A DNA stretch of 64,000 nucleotides, from contig NZ_LN890328.1 of NCBI RefSeq assembly GCF_001458595.1, positions 2,977,288 through 3,041,287 of the forward strand. The letters are read 5' to 3'. Positions 38,401 to 45,451 of the stretch are shown in pieces. Position 1 is the stretch's first letter, and each line of letters begins with the position of its first letter. The notes under the pieces were generated by a model. The model was given only the letters and a program-made list of their open reading frames with translations. It was not told where the DNA came from and searched no databases. The position numbers and the translations under genes are program-made. Origin of the DNA: Clostridium neonatale (lineage in GTDB: Bacteria; Bacillota; Clostridia; Clostridiales; Clostridiaceae).

Positions 38401-38724
38401 ATTAAATTCTGCACTACTATTTATATAATTCTGAGCTATATGAAATATACGTGGAACATTATATACTTCTCTATCATTATTCTTTCTAGTTAATGTAGGT
38501 AGAGTTTTAAAATATTCATTTCCAATAGATTGCTTTATGTTTTTATATTCTCTTTCAATTAAATATAAATTATCAAGAACCCAGTTAGCAGATTCAATTA
38601 TCTTATACTTATTTTTAGATAACTTCTTAAAATATTTATAACTCTTATGTATAGATGAATAGCTTTGTGAAAGCTCATTTAAAATATTCCTTTTTAGATT
38701 ATGTGAATCTTTCTTTTGTGACAT
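29467..38724 (-). CDS. giant cyclic beta-1,2-glucan synthase-like protein (GT84-GH94)
   Basis: 3085 residues from ATG 38724, which has GGGAG upstream (the longer frame to 38787 lacks this). Domains in order: N-terminal helical region; membrane helices about 375-430; GT84 glycosyltransferase with VVVIPTILNSKERV, LDDDT near 590, and SCSRLKRWVRGDWQ; a further membrane block (about 770-950); a glycoamylase-like domain (TSPTNIGMGLMSHV, PGLGLKRGLEEEVVVSPYS, RTYMVHHLGMSFMALDN); and a GH94 phosphorylase-like C-terminal half with YQSGGAYGFRDQLQDS and GSGDWNDGM near 2756. In Brucella/Agrobacterium enzymes these parts initiate, extend, trim and cyclise beta-1,2-glucan. Two low-complexity insertions (about 1440-1560 and 2090-2265) make it longer than usual. 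Monocistronic. Confidence 0.9.
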   Translation of the reverse strand: MSQKKDSHNLKRNILNELSQSYSSIHKSYKYFKKLSKNKYKIIESANWVLDNLYLIEREYKNIKQSIGNEYFKTLPTLTRKNNDREVYNVPRIFHIAQNYINSSAEFNIKEVSDYINNIQEIKSEEIMSISYNISNKNLLLNMSELWAFPLMLKINLILNLSKYIEELVLIQKRIVLGRNIAEKLIDNKNVEEHIEEDKYKDFLLKEFFITLRNNSISDSVGYKFLNDRFNIKGEFNEQLFKSDLKEKILNQKMSEYFINIRKVENIPWEVFFENTCVIEKFLNMDPSNTYSSMDFDSKDYYRHKIEEMCEVINFSEYDLTKDILTKCINAQINNEPEYKHHVGYYIIDEGVKELKGCYHNLNEVISQGGYLGINIFGSILLSILVLFISMIFGTVFTKAKFIVSFLLILIPMSEVITSGVNWIVSKSVSIKFIPKLDFSKGISENNKTVVVIPTILNSKERVKLLMEKLEVMYCGNKDKNLYFALLVDFNDSKNEYEKEDIEITQYGVEYAKKLNEKYCKKNHDDYKFFFLSRKRVYNDKQKVYMGRERKRGKLMEFISLIRGSDNNTFDVISSHIKILADVKFMITLDDDTFMPRETASKLIGTMAHILNIPYVKDKKVVRGYGIMQPKIGISLEAKNKTYFSKIFGGDYTVDQYSTAYSDTYQDLFGEGSFTGKGIINIDEFYNMVNGAIKENKILSHDLLEGGLARSALVSDIEFIDGYPSTYISSCSRLKRWVRGDWQLIGWLFSRRLSSLYKWKIFDNLRRSLIAPIMLITIILSLTYLRSNRVVLLSFLILIIPLVFRITDFVVTPKYKLQGTFKSLEQIVLIVSFIPYQAFLMLDAILITLYRVIFSKRNLLEWKSSAQVECERETISGNSFKGYLKEMWIAPVMGSVLIYLSVYISVPIVLYSVIVATLWVCSPYFAYNISKNIEHKQEEIGEDDKNYLRTIARRTYAYYEDFSNEENNYLAPDNYQESPFKGVAYRTSPTNIGMGLMSHVIAYDMGYITLFDLVDKIDITLYNMRDLEKVKGHYLNWYDTRSKKTLYPRYISTVDNGNFLANLWVVKSTLQEVRNNQLIRKEEVKAIHDIYRIIEEENPSVSCRFNDDININEYTSTLSDICVKITNFKEELCEDDKNKSEINYWIYKIIKEINKKINNYDCIFEGLDKLYSKDFLEGVPNIHEIIKRIEDHKQSNNGSISGELNAKLLYLKDYESKIDNIISEIDEITNEMDFSFLYDDERKLFYIGYNVDEDSFGETYYDLLASEARIASFISIAKNDVPKENWFSLNRSITNAFHTHTLVSWTGTMFEYFMPSLIMKAYPQTLLYETYKGVIKAQRVYAKQKKIPFGISESAFYKFDIEDNYQYKAFGVPGLGLKRGLEEEVVVSPYSTFMILPFNQGIAIKNLNRLKKIGAVGRYGFVESVDFTKAREDRILQNYSKTYEEHQSENNTQLVHECAHSVNKQYKNVDNSVDSVHNSMNNYKKVYKTNDVHCVNNVDNLKNHKNDRKKMLYNSNDEGENNNSSNDNYVNNFVDCVEKGCGLSEKEGENCTGVNDQCEYIYNDGLRPYIIRTYMVHHLGMSFMALDNVLLDNILINRFHKLPEVKATELLLKEKVSHSVTYERGEDYSIKYRYIESEELGPRTFNSINYKNPQVLLMSNGEYSSMVTFTGSGYSKKEDMMLYRYKGDSTADDSGMFFYVKNLNSNDFWSASYEPCKSFGENYKVTLELDKAKFERKDGNIATKMESVISYEDNYEVRKITINNLSDKGRSIEVTSYGEITLTTFSADIVHPAFSNLFVQTEYDEEENLLIGSRRSRVKGGKVPYIFHKVVVNGASEGDITYETSRINFIGRNRELKHPRAMDNDRTLENTVGTVLDPIMSLRVRVRLEGKEKKAIYFVTGTTDSRDEAINISKEKCNVTALEELFNKYSIAIQLELMNLRIKSAQANLYQTLASNILFLSNNRKDREESIKNISKHQKDLWAYGISGDLPIIFTTIRDEKNVHILSSVITFHHYLKIKGIKSDLVIYNEEVASYDEPLQKSIMQEISLNNENNSINVAGGIFIHNKATMINDVKELLMGICRIYIDCEKGSLINQFNSEELIDNSTSLTNKLERNNAIEDDSKIKDNLKIENSSEEENVLLNNESEIEFVEDEEFDLEDIDEETLFIDEMKAIDSELQENHKNYDIEEKNILDNGVNNNLNKVSDSNKINYEEYDHDEEVIHTDDVIAGMNNTGSIKQSIKANNAKSDLKKHDNIESVLHENELLSIDRLFNKDNLDFYNGYGGFDKKDGTYLIKLSKFKNTPAPWINVISNKDFGFHISESGASYTWCGNSRENKITPWSNDYIRDPLGEALYIRENKSGKYFSITPKPVRDEGDYFIRHGFGFSEFTHKAYDINGKLEIFAPENEKVKIQIVTLENLGDEDKEISVFYYAKLVLGVYAYDSERYISTYIEDDFIGGVNPYSEYFGRLNAYLSMIGTEETSFTGDRREFLGVGGELASPQGLSKSALSNRCGSIYDPCLVVEGKITLKKGDKKEIVILLGEDEKENVEIIINKYKNIKNSRIELNNVKTYWRNFLGNIQVKTPDDSMNYLLNGWLLYQTFSCRYLSRTAFYQSGGAYGFRDQLQDSIALGVVAPEITKNQILISASRQYLEGDVQHWWHPVVNSGIRTRFSDDLLWLPYVTAEYINNTGDYKILEEKAPYLEDEPLREGEDERYTIVNNSSKEGSIYEHCLKAINKALKFGEHNIPLMGSGDWNDGMSTVGNKGKGESVWLGWFLYSILDKFSIIAKEKEDIKNSEYFIKQKEFIRENLEKNAWDGGWYRRAYFDDGTPLGSRENPECQIDSLAQSWSVISDATRVKDNGKYEETKKRGVEFYSKRAIEAMDAVTNNLVKKDKSMILLLAPPFNNSYLEPGYIKGYVPGVRENGGQYTHAAVWVILALTRLNLGDKAVKYYNMINPINHAKTELECMTYKLEPYVMAADVYIREPHGGRGGWSWYTGAAGWMYKVGIEDILGLKKHHEKGYIIDPCVPSDWNEYELKIKNENEDYSIKVIRSDKNMIIINGEVKEEMIIPRNLGKLKIEVHFK
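34096..34321 (+). other. cluster of DnaA-box-like 9-mers inside the glucan-synthase gene
   Basis: Four exact matches to TTWTNCACA, all on the plus strand: TTATTCACA (34130-34138), TTATCCACA (34226-34234), TTATGCACA (34292-34300) and TTATCCACA (34313-34321). Near matches lie at 34096 (TAATCCACA), 34118 (CAATCCACA), 34262 (TTATACACT) and 34301 (CTGTCCACA). They fall in the first low-complexity insertion of the encoded protein, where codons for V-D/H-N repeats generate them. DnaA binding is an inference. Confidence 0.5.
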
Positions 38725-38817
38725 AAAAAAACTCCCTTCCCAAGTACAACTATAAATTAACTTATGGAATAGAGTTATTTTAGCCATTTTCTCAAAAAAT
38801 AATTCATAAAATTAAAA

Positions 38818-38856
38818 CCTAAGATTCTTAGCTTAATGGGGTGCATGAATCTTAGG
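38818..38856 (-). terminator. hairpin upstream of the glucan-synthase gene
   Basis: Stem CCTAAGATTC / GAATCTTAGG (10 bp) with a 19-base loop, followed leftward by TTTTAATTTT. It could be a back-up terminator for the aminopeptidase transcript or part of the glucan-synthase leader. Confidence 0.5.
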
Positions 38857-38929
38857 TCATATTTTAACTAAAATTCGATAAGAACATGTTTCTTTATAAA
38901 GTGTAAGAGTTAAATATAAAGAAAAGTAT

Positions 38930-39000
38930 TTTAGGCACATTCATAAAAATAACAAGTCCAAAGTTGTCATTTATTTTCATCTGCCTTAGAACTTAAACAA
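38930..39000. repeat. degenerate copy of the 57.6-kb hairpin repeat
   Basis: TTAGGCACATTC, ATAACAAGTCCAAAGTTGTCAT and TTTTCATCTGCC correspond in order to one arm of the long hairpin at 57523-57703 (AAGGCACATG, AATAAGTCCAAAGCTGCTAT, TTTTCATCAGGC). The other arm is missing. It lies in the ~510-bp gap between the glucan-synthase and aminopeptidase genes, which otherwise holds only terminators. Confidence 0.55.
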
Positions 39001-39078
39001 ATCCTACTAAAATCAAAATATTATTATAAAAATATTAACTTATAAAATTTCTCTTTAATTCCTTTATAAAGTTAGTAC

Positions 39079-39117
39079 TAAAAAAGGCACTAAGAATTCC
39101 TTAAGAATCTTAGCGCC
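39079..39117 (-). terminator. terminator of the M18 aminopeptidase gene
   Basis: Leftward: GGCGCTAAGATTCTTAAGGA folds with TTCTTAGTGCC, then TTTTTTAG. Located about 180 bp after the stop codon at 39300. Confidence 0.8.
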
Positions 39118-39299
39118 ATTGCTAACTTATCTGATATAAATTTTACATTCTAAATTTCAGAGTATCAACGAATTTTTCTCTACTATATTTACTTATTATT
39201 TATATAAGGTTTGATATATATAATCCGCCTATTTACCATAAAAAATATTAAATAAGTTAAGTCTTTAATGTTAAAGATAATTTTATAAAACTTATCTTA

Positions 39300-40622
39300 T
39301 TATGATAAGAATTCAGTAAATGCCTTAATTGTATACTCATTATCCTTAACAGATGCTAATTCTCTTATTGAATGCATGCTAAGAAGTGGAGCCCCCATAT
39401 CAATTACAGGTATATTAAGTTTTCCTGCTGATATTGGCCCTATTGTAGTTCCACCTTTCATATCAGAACGATTTACAAATACCTGGCATGGTACGTTTGC
39501 TTTTTCACATACAGCCTTAAATATTGCTGATGCATAGCTGTCTGTTGAATAACTTCCACTTGCAGCTATTTTAAGAACTGGTCCGCCTCCAAGTACAGGT
39601 TTATTTGTTGGATCGCACTTTTCTCCGTAATTAGGATGAACTGCATGAGCTAAATCAGCTGAAATCATTATTGAATTTGATACTGCTCTTCTAAACTCTT
39701 CTCTTCCTTTACCTAATCCTAAAACTATTCTTTCAAGTATGTTTTCTAATATATTAGAATTTGCACCTTGCTTTGTTAAACTTCCAATTTCCTCATTATC
39801 CAATGCAACTAATACTTTTGTTGCATTAATTGTTTTACTTTCAGTAATTGCTTTAAGTCCAGCAAATACCATCCATAAGTCATCTAATCTTCCTACTGAA
39901 ATTAATTCTTCATTTAATCCTACTAATGAGCCTTTTTCATATTCATATAAAAATAAGTCAAAATCTAATATATCACTTGCTTCAACATTTAATGTTGCTG
40001 CTAAAAGGCTTAATAAATATCCATCCTTTTCAAGATCAGCTTTAGCTGCATCTGCAAAAACCTTTCCTGATTCTTCATTTTCGAGGCCTAATAATGGTAA
40101 TGTATCTTTTTGTGCATTGAAACTATACCCATCATTAACTCCTCTATTCATATGAATAGCTAAGCTTGGAATTATTAAAACTGGTTTTTCAATATCTACT
40201 AATCTTACTTCTGGTTTAAATACATTATCGCTCTTTAAAGTTACTCTACCAGCAATTGATAAAGGTCTGTCAAACCAAGTGCTAAGTATTGGCCCACCAT
40301 AAACTTCAGTATTCAATTTAATATAAGTTCCTTCTGCTTTAATTTCAGCATTAGGCTTTATTCTAAAACCTGGTGAATCTGTATGAGCACCTATTAATCT
40401 AAATCCTTCTTCTTCAATTTCACCATTTCCTATTTCAAATCCTATAAGAGCAGAATTATTTTTCATAACATAATACTTTCCACCCTCTTTTAAATCCCAG
40501 CTGTCACTTTCTTTTAATTCAGTATAACCATTTCTATCTAATATGTCTTTTACCTCATAAGCAGCTTGAAATGCAGTTTTACTTTTATTTATAAAGTCTA
40601 ATAATTGTCTTGAGTTACTCAT
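39300..40622 (-). CDS. apeB: M18 family aminopeptidase
   Basis: Cytoplasmic zinc aminopeptidase related to yeast Lap4 and aspartyl aminopeptidase, releasing N-terminal residues from peptides. 440 residues. Metal-binding and catalytic segments: GAHTDSPGFRIKPN (His/Asp, about residue 80), ALDNEEIGSLTKQGA (Glu-Glu, about 265), MISADLAHAVHPNYG, and a late SMHSIRELAS with the last His. ATG 40622 has AGAGGT seven bases upstream. It stands alone, with a terminator downstream and no operon partners. Confidence 0.95.
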   Translation of the reverse strand: MSNSRQLLDFINKSKTAFQAAYEVKDILDRNGYTELKESDSWDLKEGGKYYVMKNNSALIGFEIGNGEIEEEGFRLIGAHTDSPGFRIKPNAEIKAEGTYIKLNTEVYGGPILSTWFDRPLSIAGRVTLKSDNVFKPEVRLVDIEKPVLIIPSLAIHMNRGVNDGYSFNAQKDTLPLLGLENEESGKVFADAAKADLEKDGYLLSLLAATLNVEASDILDFDLFLYEYEKGSLVGLNEELISVGRLDDLWMVFAGLKAITESKTINATKVLVALDNEEIGSLTKQGANSNILENILERIVLGLGKGREEFRRAVSNSIMISADLAHAVHPNYGEKCDPTNKPVLGGGPVLKIAASGSYSTDSYASAIFKAVCEKANVPCQVFVNRSDMKGGTTIGPISAGKLNIPVIDMGAPLLSMHSIRELASVKDNEYTIKAFTEFLS

Positions 40623-40869
40623 GTGTCATACCTCTTTTCTAATTTTAATATATATATATTATATCCAATCCCTATACTTTATCAAAGAAAAGTGTACTTT
40701 TAAATAATACTTATAACCTTACTAAAGAAAATGCCTCATACATTTAAATAATTATTAAAATTTTTTAATAATTATTTAAATGTTAATTAATTATTTAACT
40801 TATTATTTATATTATTATATAGATATACTAATAAAAAATATAAAGATTGGTGGTGAATTTATAAATCCA

Positions 40870-41178
40870 GTGCTTAAAATATTAAAAAACAATCCCCAAA
40901 AAATAAAAAAGATATTTATTATCTTCTCAATCATATCATTCTTAATGATTATAATGTCTTTAATATGCTATTATATATTTGTAAAATCTAACTTGAATTA
41001 CACTGAAAGTCAAGCAGAAAATATTGCACTAGAATTAATAGATGGTGCCATACTTAGAAGAGAAAAAGAAATTGATGATGGAATTTTAGAATACAAATTT
41101 GATATTATTGATAAAAACAATATAGTTCGTGAAGTAAGTGTAAGTTCAAAGACAGGTGCAATAATTGATTTTGATTAA
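40870..41178 (+). CDS. membrane-anchored PepSY-domain protein
   Basis: One N-terminal membrane helix (IFIIFSIISFLMIIMSLICYY) is followed by an extracytoplasmic PepSY domain (about 60 residues: SQAENIALELIDGA to SSKTGAIIDFD). PepSY domains are linked to inhibition of proteases or to sensing in the wall. The start is uncertain: the frame is open back to 40780, but only GTG 40870 lies just before the helix, with GGTGGTG upstream; ATT or ATA starts cannot be excluded. It lies 34 bp ahead of a two-component system and so is a candidate accessory sensor. Confidence 0.75.
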   Translation: MLKILKNNPQKIKKIFIIFSIISFLMIIMSLICYYIFVKSNLNYTESQAENIALELIDGAILRREKEIDDGILEYKFDIIDKNNIVREVSVSSKTGAIIDFD

Positions 41179-41212
41179 CAAATTATAATATTCAATCATG
41201 TGAGGTGTTATA

Positions 41213-41881
41213 TTGAAAAAAATATTAATTATTGAAGATGAAGCAAATATATCAGATTTCATAAAAATGGAACTTGAATATGAAGGCTATGAGGTATTTA
41301 TATGTGAAGATGGAAAATCAGGTTTAGAATCTGCACTTAATAATGAATTTGATTTAATAATCTTAGATTTAATGCTTCCAATTATAAGTGGACTTGAAGT
41401 ATGCAGAAGACTGAAAAGAAAAAAGAATACCCCCATTATAATGCTTAGTGCCAAAGATGACGTTATGGACAAAGTAGCAGGCCTTCAGATTGGAGCTGAT
41501 GACTATATTACCAAACCTTTTGCAATAGAAGAATTACTTGCAAGAATCCAAGTAGTTTTTAGAAGAGAGAACTCTAAAAAAAGTTATAAAGTAGTTTTTA
41601 AAGATATAGTTATTGATTTAAATTCAAGGAAAGTCTGTAGAGCTGGTGAAGTTTTGACTCTAACTAATAAAGAATATGAACTCCTTATTCTTTTAATAAA
41701 TAATAAAGATACAGTTATGAGCAGATATGATATATTAAACGAAGTATGGGGATATGACTATGATGCAGGTACTAACGTTGTAGATGTGTATGTCAGCTAT
41801 TTAAGAAATAAATTAGATGAAAAGAATAAGGAACAGTATATCCAAACAGTCAGATCTATAGGATATATTATGAAACTATAG
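41213..41881 (+). CDS. OmpR/PhoB-family response regulator
   Basis: 222 residues. Receiver domain with acidic pocket (IIEDEANIS), phosphoacceptor Asp in DLIILDLMLP, and Lys in ITKPF. Winged-helix DNA-binding domain from about residue 130, with LTNKEYELLILLINN and NVVDVYVSYLRNKLD. The start is TTG 41213, with GAGGTG six bases upstream. The stop is four bases before the sensor kinase gene, so the two are coupled. Confidence 0.94.
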   Translation: MKKILIIEDEANISDFIKMELEYEGYEVFICEDGKSGLESALNNEFDLIILDLMLPIISGLEVCRRLKRKKNTPIIMLSAKDDVMDKVAGLQIGADDYITKPFAIEELLARIQVVFRRENSKKSYKVVFKDIVIDLNSRKVCRAGEVLTLTNKEYELLILLINNKDTVMSRYDILNEVWGYDYDAGTNVVDVYVSYLRNKLDEKNKEQYIQTVRSIGYIMKL

Positions 41882-41885
41882 TTCT

Positions 41886-43238
41886 ATGCAAAGAAAAATA
41901 CATATATTTTTTGAATTCAGTATTATATCATTAGTCATAATAACAGCAATAATTGTAATATATACAATAGCTCAAGTTGCATTAATAACTCTATTTAGTA
42001 AAGAGCATCAAAAAGACTCTATTGAAAATAGATATGAAGTTCTATGCTTTCTACTTTCTAATATTAATATTGATGAATATACTATAAATAATATAGCTAG
42101 ATATGATGAACAAAATATTCGTATGTATAAAGAAGATTTCAGTGAATGTTTTGCAAGTAATTATGATGAAGATATATGGGAAAATATTGATTTTTATTTT
42201 GGAAGAGATGTTAAAATTGAAACAGAATATATATCAGATGATATCTATTCTGTACTAAGTGGTCCAATATATATAAATGGAGAAAGATATATTTTACAAA
42301 TAGTATCGGATGAATATATTGGTGAAGATTTACTAGAATCATACTACCCAACATTTTTTGCCATATTTATATTTGGTATTATTTTAAGTATTTTAGGATC
42401 TATTCATTTATCTAAAAAATTTTTAAGAAAGCTCAATAGATTATCTAATGATATAGAAGAAGTAAAGGAATTTGGTATAAGCCATAGGATGAATAAGTCA
42501 AATTCAAATGATGAGTTTGATAGAATAGTAACATTATTTAATTCTATGATGGATGAAATAGAATGCTCATTTGAAGAACAAAAAGTCTTTATTTCAAATG
42601 CATCACATGAGCTTAGAACTCCACTTACAGCTCTTAAAGGTCATCTTTCAATGATTAAAAGATGGGGAAAAAATGATAAAGAAAGAATGGAAAAATCCAT
42701 TGATATATGCATTGATGAAACAGATAGGTTAATTAAGATTGTAAATGACTTATTGCTCCTTACAAGATGTGAAAGAGAAATAATTAATTTAGATGAAATA
42801 AACGAAATTAAAGTATTGCAAATAATTTTAGATTGTGTTAATCATTATAAAATATTAAATGAAAACATTCAATTTGATATTGATGTAAAAGAAGAAGACT
42901 GCATTAAAATCACTCATGAACACTTGAAACAACTTTTAGTTATATTTATTGATAATTCAATTAAATATAATGACAAAGAAATATGTAAAATAAAAATAAG
43001 CTTAACCCAAAATAATGGTAGGAAAGAACTTTCTATTACTGATAATGGAATGGGAATCCCCCAAAATGATATTCAATATGTTTTAAATAAATTTTATAAA
43101 GTGGACAAATCAAGAGTAAATAATAATTCATATGGTATAGGTCTATCTATCGCCAATCAAATAGTTACTAATTACAAAGGTAAAATTAATATTTTTAGCA
43201 CTGAAAAAGTGTACACTACAATAAAAATATTATTATAA
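41886..43238 (+). CDS. sensor histidine kinase
   Basis: 450 residues. Membrane helices about 10-35 and 155-175 enclose an extracytoplasmic sensor of about 120 residues that I do not recognise. A HAMP-like linker follows (ISHRMNKSNSNDEFDRIVTL). Phosphoacceptor H-box is FISNASHELRTPLTALKGH. The ATPase domain has LLVIFIDNSIKYND (N box), SITDNGMGIP (G1) and YGIGLSIA (G2). Partner of the preceding regulator. With PepSY proteins on both sides, the signal is probably a wall or extracellular cue. Confidence 0.93.
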   Translation: MQRKIHIFFEFSIISLVIITAIIVIYTIAQVALITLFSKEHQKDSIENRYEVLCFLLSNINIDEYTINNIARYDEQNIRMYKEDFSECFASNYDEDIWENIDFYFGRDVKIETEYISDDIYSVLSGPIYINGERYILQIVSDEYIGEDLLESYYPTFFAIFIFGIILSILGSIHLSKKFLRKLNRLSNDIEEVKEFGISHRMNKSNSNDEFDRIVTLFNSMMDEIECSFEEQKVFISNASHELRTPLTALKGHLSMIKRWGKNDKERMEKSIDICIDETDRLIKIVNDLLLLTRCEREIINLDEINEIKVLQIILDCVNHYKILNENIQFDIDVKEEDCIKITHEHLKQLLVIFIDNSIKYNDKEICKIKISLTQNNGRKELSITDNGMGIPQNDIQYVLNKFYKVDKSRVNNNSYGIGLSIANQIVTNYKGKINIFSTEKVYTTIKILL

Positions 43239-43528
43239 ATTATAATATATATGTTGAAAATTTAAATCTACACTATAACAGCATAATCTATGTCTAATTT
43301 TATGAAAGAATGATCTTGTAACATATATATTAAAATTAAGTTTATGATTACTTTATGCTAAGTAAATACCAGAACATAAAGTATATATGTTCTAATTAAG
43401 AATCTTCATTAAAATCTGCCCTAAACCCAAAAGGATATATGGTTCATATGAAGTAACTTTATTGGAACTTATATATAAAAAATAATTTCAATATATTATT
43501 AAAAAATTTAAGTTTAGAGGTGAATAAA

Positions 43529-44260
43529 ATGAAAAAGAAAAATTTATCAAAATTAATAGCATTATGTTTACTATCATTGTCATTAGCTTCAATATCTCCT
43601 AAAGAAGCTGATGCAGCATGGATAAAGGATAAAAATGGATGGTGGTATTCAGAAGGAAATTCATGGGCTACAGGATGGAGATATATAAATGGATCATGGT
43701 ATTATTTTAATTCACAAGGATATATGGCTCACGATACTGTAATTAACGGATACTATGTAAATGGTAATGGTCAATGGATAACTACAAATGCTAACTCAGC
43801 AACAGATATAGGAGAAGAAAAAGCAAAACAAATAGCATTTAATCATGCTGGAGTATATTCAAATGCTGTAAATTATGTTACTGTTGGTGTTGATTATATA
43901 TTTGGAGCTAAGTCTTATGACATTGAATTTAAATCTGGAAACATTGAATATGATTATGACATTGATGCTTCAACAGGAAAAATTATAAAATATGATAATG
44001 AAATAGATGACGATTATATAAATATACCACAAAATAGTACTTCATCAACAGATATTGGTCTAGAAAAAGCAAAACAAACAGCATTTAATCATGCTGAAGT
44101 ATCTTCAAATTCAATAAGAGATTTAGATTTAGATTATGACTATAAGAATGGAATTAAAGTCTACGAAATAAGTTTTAAAGTTGGAAATATGGAATATGAC
44201 TATGACATAAATTCATCAACTGGAGCAATAGAAAAATACGATAGCGAGTATGATGATTAA
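43529..44260 (+). CDS. secreted wall-repeat protein with two PepSY domains
   Basis: 243 residues from ATG 43529 (GAGGTG six bases upstream; the GTG at 43520 is part of that site). Signal peptide with cleavage near EADAA. Two or three wall-binding repeats follow at once (WWYSEGNSWATGW, WYYFNSQGYMAHD), ending GYYVNGNGQWI, the motif that ends the 15-24 kb paralogues. Then two PepSY domains (about 95-165 and 175-243, both with EKAKQ.AFNHA and EYDYDI). It lies 290 bp after the kinase gene and may be its regulatory target (inference). Confidence 0.88.
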   Translation: MKKKNLSKLIALCLLSLSLASISPKEADAAWIKDKNGWWYSEGNSWATGWRYINGSWYYFNSQGYMAHDTVINGYYVNGNGQWITTNANSATDIGEEKAKQIAFNHAGVYSNAVNYVTVGVDYIFGAKSYDIEFKSGNIEYDYDIDASTGKIIKYDNEIDDDYINIPQNSTSSTDIGLEKAKQTAFNHAEVSSNSIRDLDLDYDYKNGIKVYEISFKVGNMEYDYDINSSTGAIEKYDSEYDD

Positions 44261-44340
44261 TATAAAATATAAATTGAATCCATACATATAAATACTCACA
44301 GTGAAATAAAACAATTACCAGAGTGTTATTTAAACAAAGC

Positions 44341-44387
44341 AAAAAATCTCCTTTAGGATAGTGCATGTAGTATCCTAAAGGAGATTT
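44341..44387 (-). terminator. terminator between the PepSY gene and dapA
   Basis: Perfect 17-bp stem AAATCTCCTTTAGGATA / TATCCTAAAGGAGATTT with a 10-base loop and TTTTTT on the leftward strand. It serves dapA and probably also stops rightward transcription from the gene ending at 44260. The rest of the 44261-44566 gap shows nothing. Confidence 0.9.
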
Positions 44388-44566
44388 ATATATTAAAAAT
44401 TATATTATGAAAGAATACTATGTTGAAGGTAATGCAAAAAATGAATTATCAATTCTGTTCTTTTTACATTAAGTATAAAAGAGTATGACTATTGTTTGAA
44501 TATATTTTATACAAATCATTAACCTAATTCCTACTCTGTTATATATACACAACTTCAATACTTTTT

Positions 44567-45451
44567 CTAAATTAATCCATATTCCTTTAAGCTATCTTTC
44601 AATGTTTCTAAATTTTTACCTTCCATGGCAAATAGAGGCATTCTCAACTTTCCAACATTGTATCCCATAAGTCCTAACGCAGTCTTTACTGGTATAGGAT
44701 TAACTTCAATAAATAAATTATTTATAAGTTCTAAATAATCAGTCTGCATTTTTGCACTTTCTTCTATCTTTCCTTCAAAGTAAAGGCTGCAAATTTCGTG
44801 TGCTTCCTTAGGCATAACATTTGATAATACGGAAATAACTCCTTTACCACCTAATGATAATATAGGAACTATTTGATCATCATTTCCAGAATAAATATCA
44901 AGATTATCTCCACACAAAGCTTTAATTTTAGCTACTTGAGATAAATCTCCACTAGCTTCTTTTGCAGCAACTATTCTTGGATGCTTAGCTAATTCTACAT
45001 ATGTTTCTGGAAGAATATTAACACCAGTTCTTGATGGAACATTATATAGAATCATTGGTACATTAACTCTGTCTGCTATATATGTAAAGTGTTTAACTAA
45101 ACCACTTTGAGTTGCTTTGTTATAGTAAGGTGTCACAACTAATATTCCATCTACCCCAACACTTTCAGCATATTTTGAAAGTTCAACAGCATATGCTGTA
45201 TCATTTGAACCTGTACCTGCTATTACAGGAATTCTCTTATTTACATATTCTACTGTAAATCTAATGGCTTCTTTGTGCTCTTCATCTGACATAGTTGATG
45301 ATTCACCTGTAGTTCCAGCAATTACAATTGCATCTGTACCATTATCTATGTTGAAATCTATCAGTCTTTTTAATTCTTCAAAATTAATTCCATTCTCATT
45401 AAAAGGTGTAACTATTGCAACTGCTGCACCAGTAAATATTGTTTTCTTCAT
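44567..45451 (-). CDS. dapA: 4-hydroxy-tetrahydrodipicolinate synthase
   Basis: Condenses pyruvate with aspartate semialdehyde, the first committed step to diaminopimelate and lysine. 294 residues, TIM barrel. Key segments: AGTTGESSTM (substrate loop), Schiff-base Lys in IVAAKEASGDL, catalytic Tyr in LYNVPSRTG, and SGNDDQIVP. ATG 45451 with GGAGGC about 9 bases upstream. It stands alone here. I saw no lysine-riboswitch pattern upstream. Confidence 0.97.
   Translation of the reverse strand: MKKTIFTGAAVAIVTPFNENGINFEELKRLIDFNIDNGTDAIVIAGTTGESSTMSDEEHKEAIRFTVEYVNKRIPVIAGTGSNDTAYAVELSKYAESVGVDGILVVTPYYNKATQSGLVKHFTYIADRVNVPMILYNVPSRTGVNILPETYVELAKHPRIVAAKEASGDLSQVAKIKALCGDNLDIYSGNDDQIVPILSLGGKGVISVLSNVMPKEAHEICSLYFEGKIEESAKMQTDYLELINNLFIEVNPIPVKTALGLMGYNVGKLRMPLFAMEGKNLETLKDSLKEYGLI

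Noticed and set aside
38725..38787. N-terminal extension of the glucan-synthase-like protein
   Set aside because: GGGAG lies just upstream of ATG 38724, and the extension (ITLFHKLIYSC) contains that ribosome binding site.
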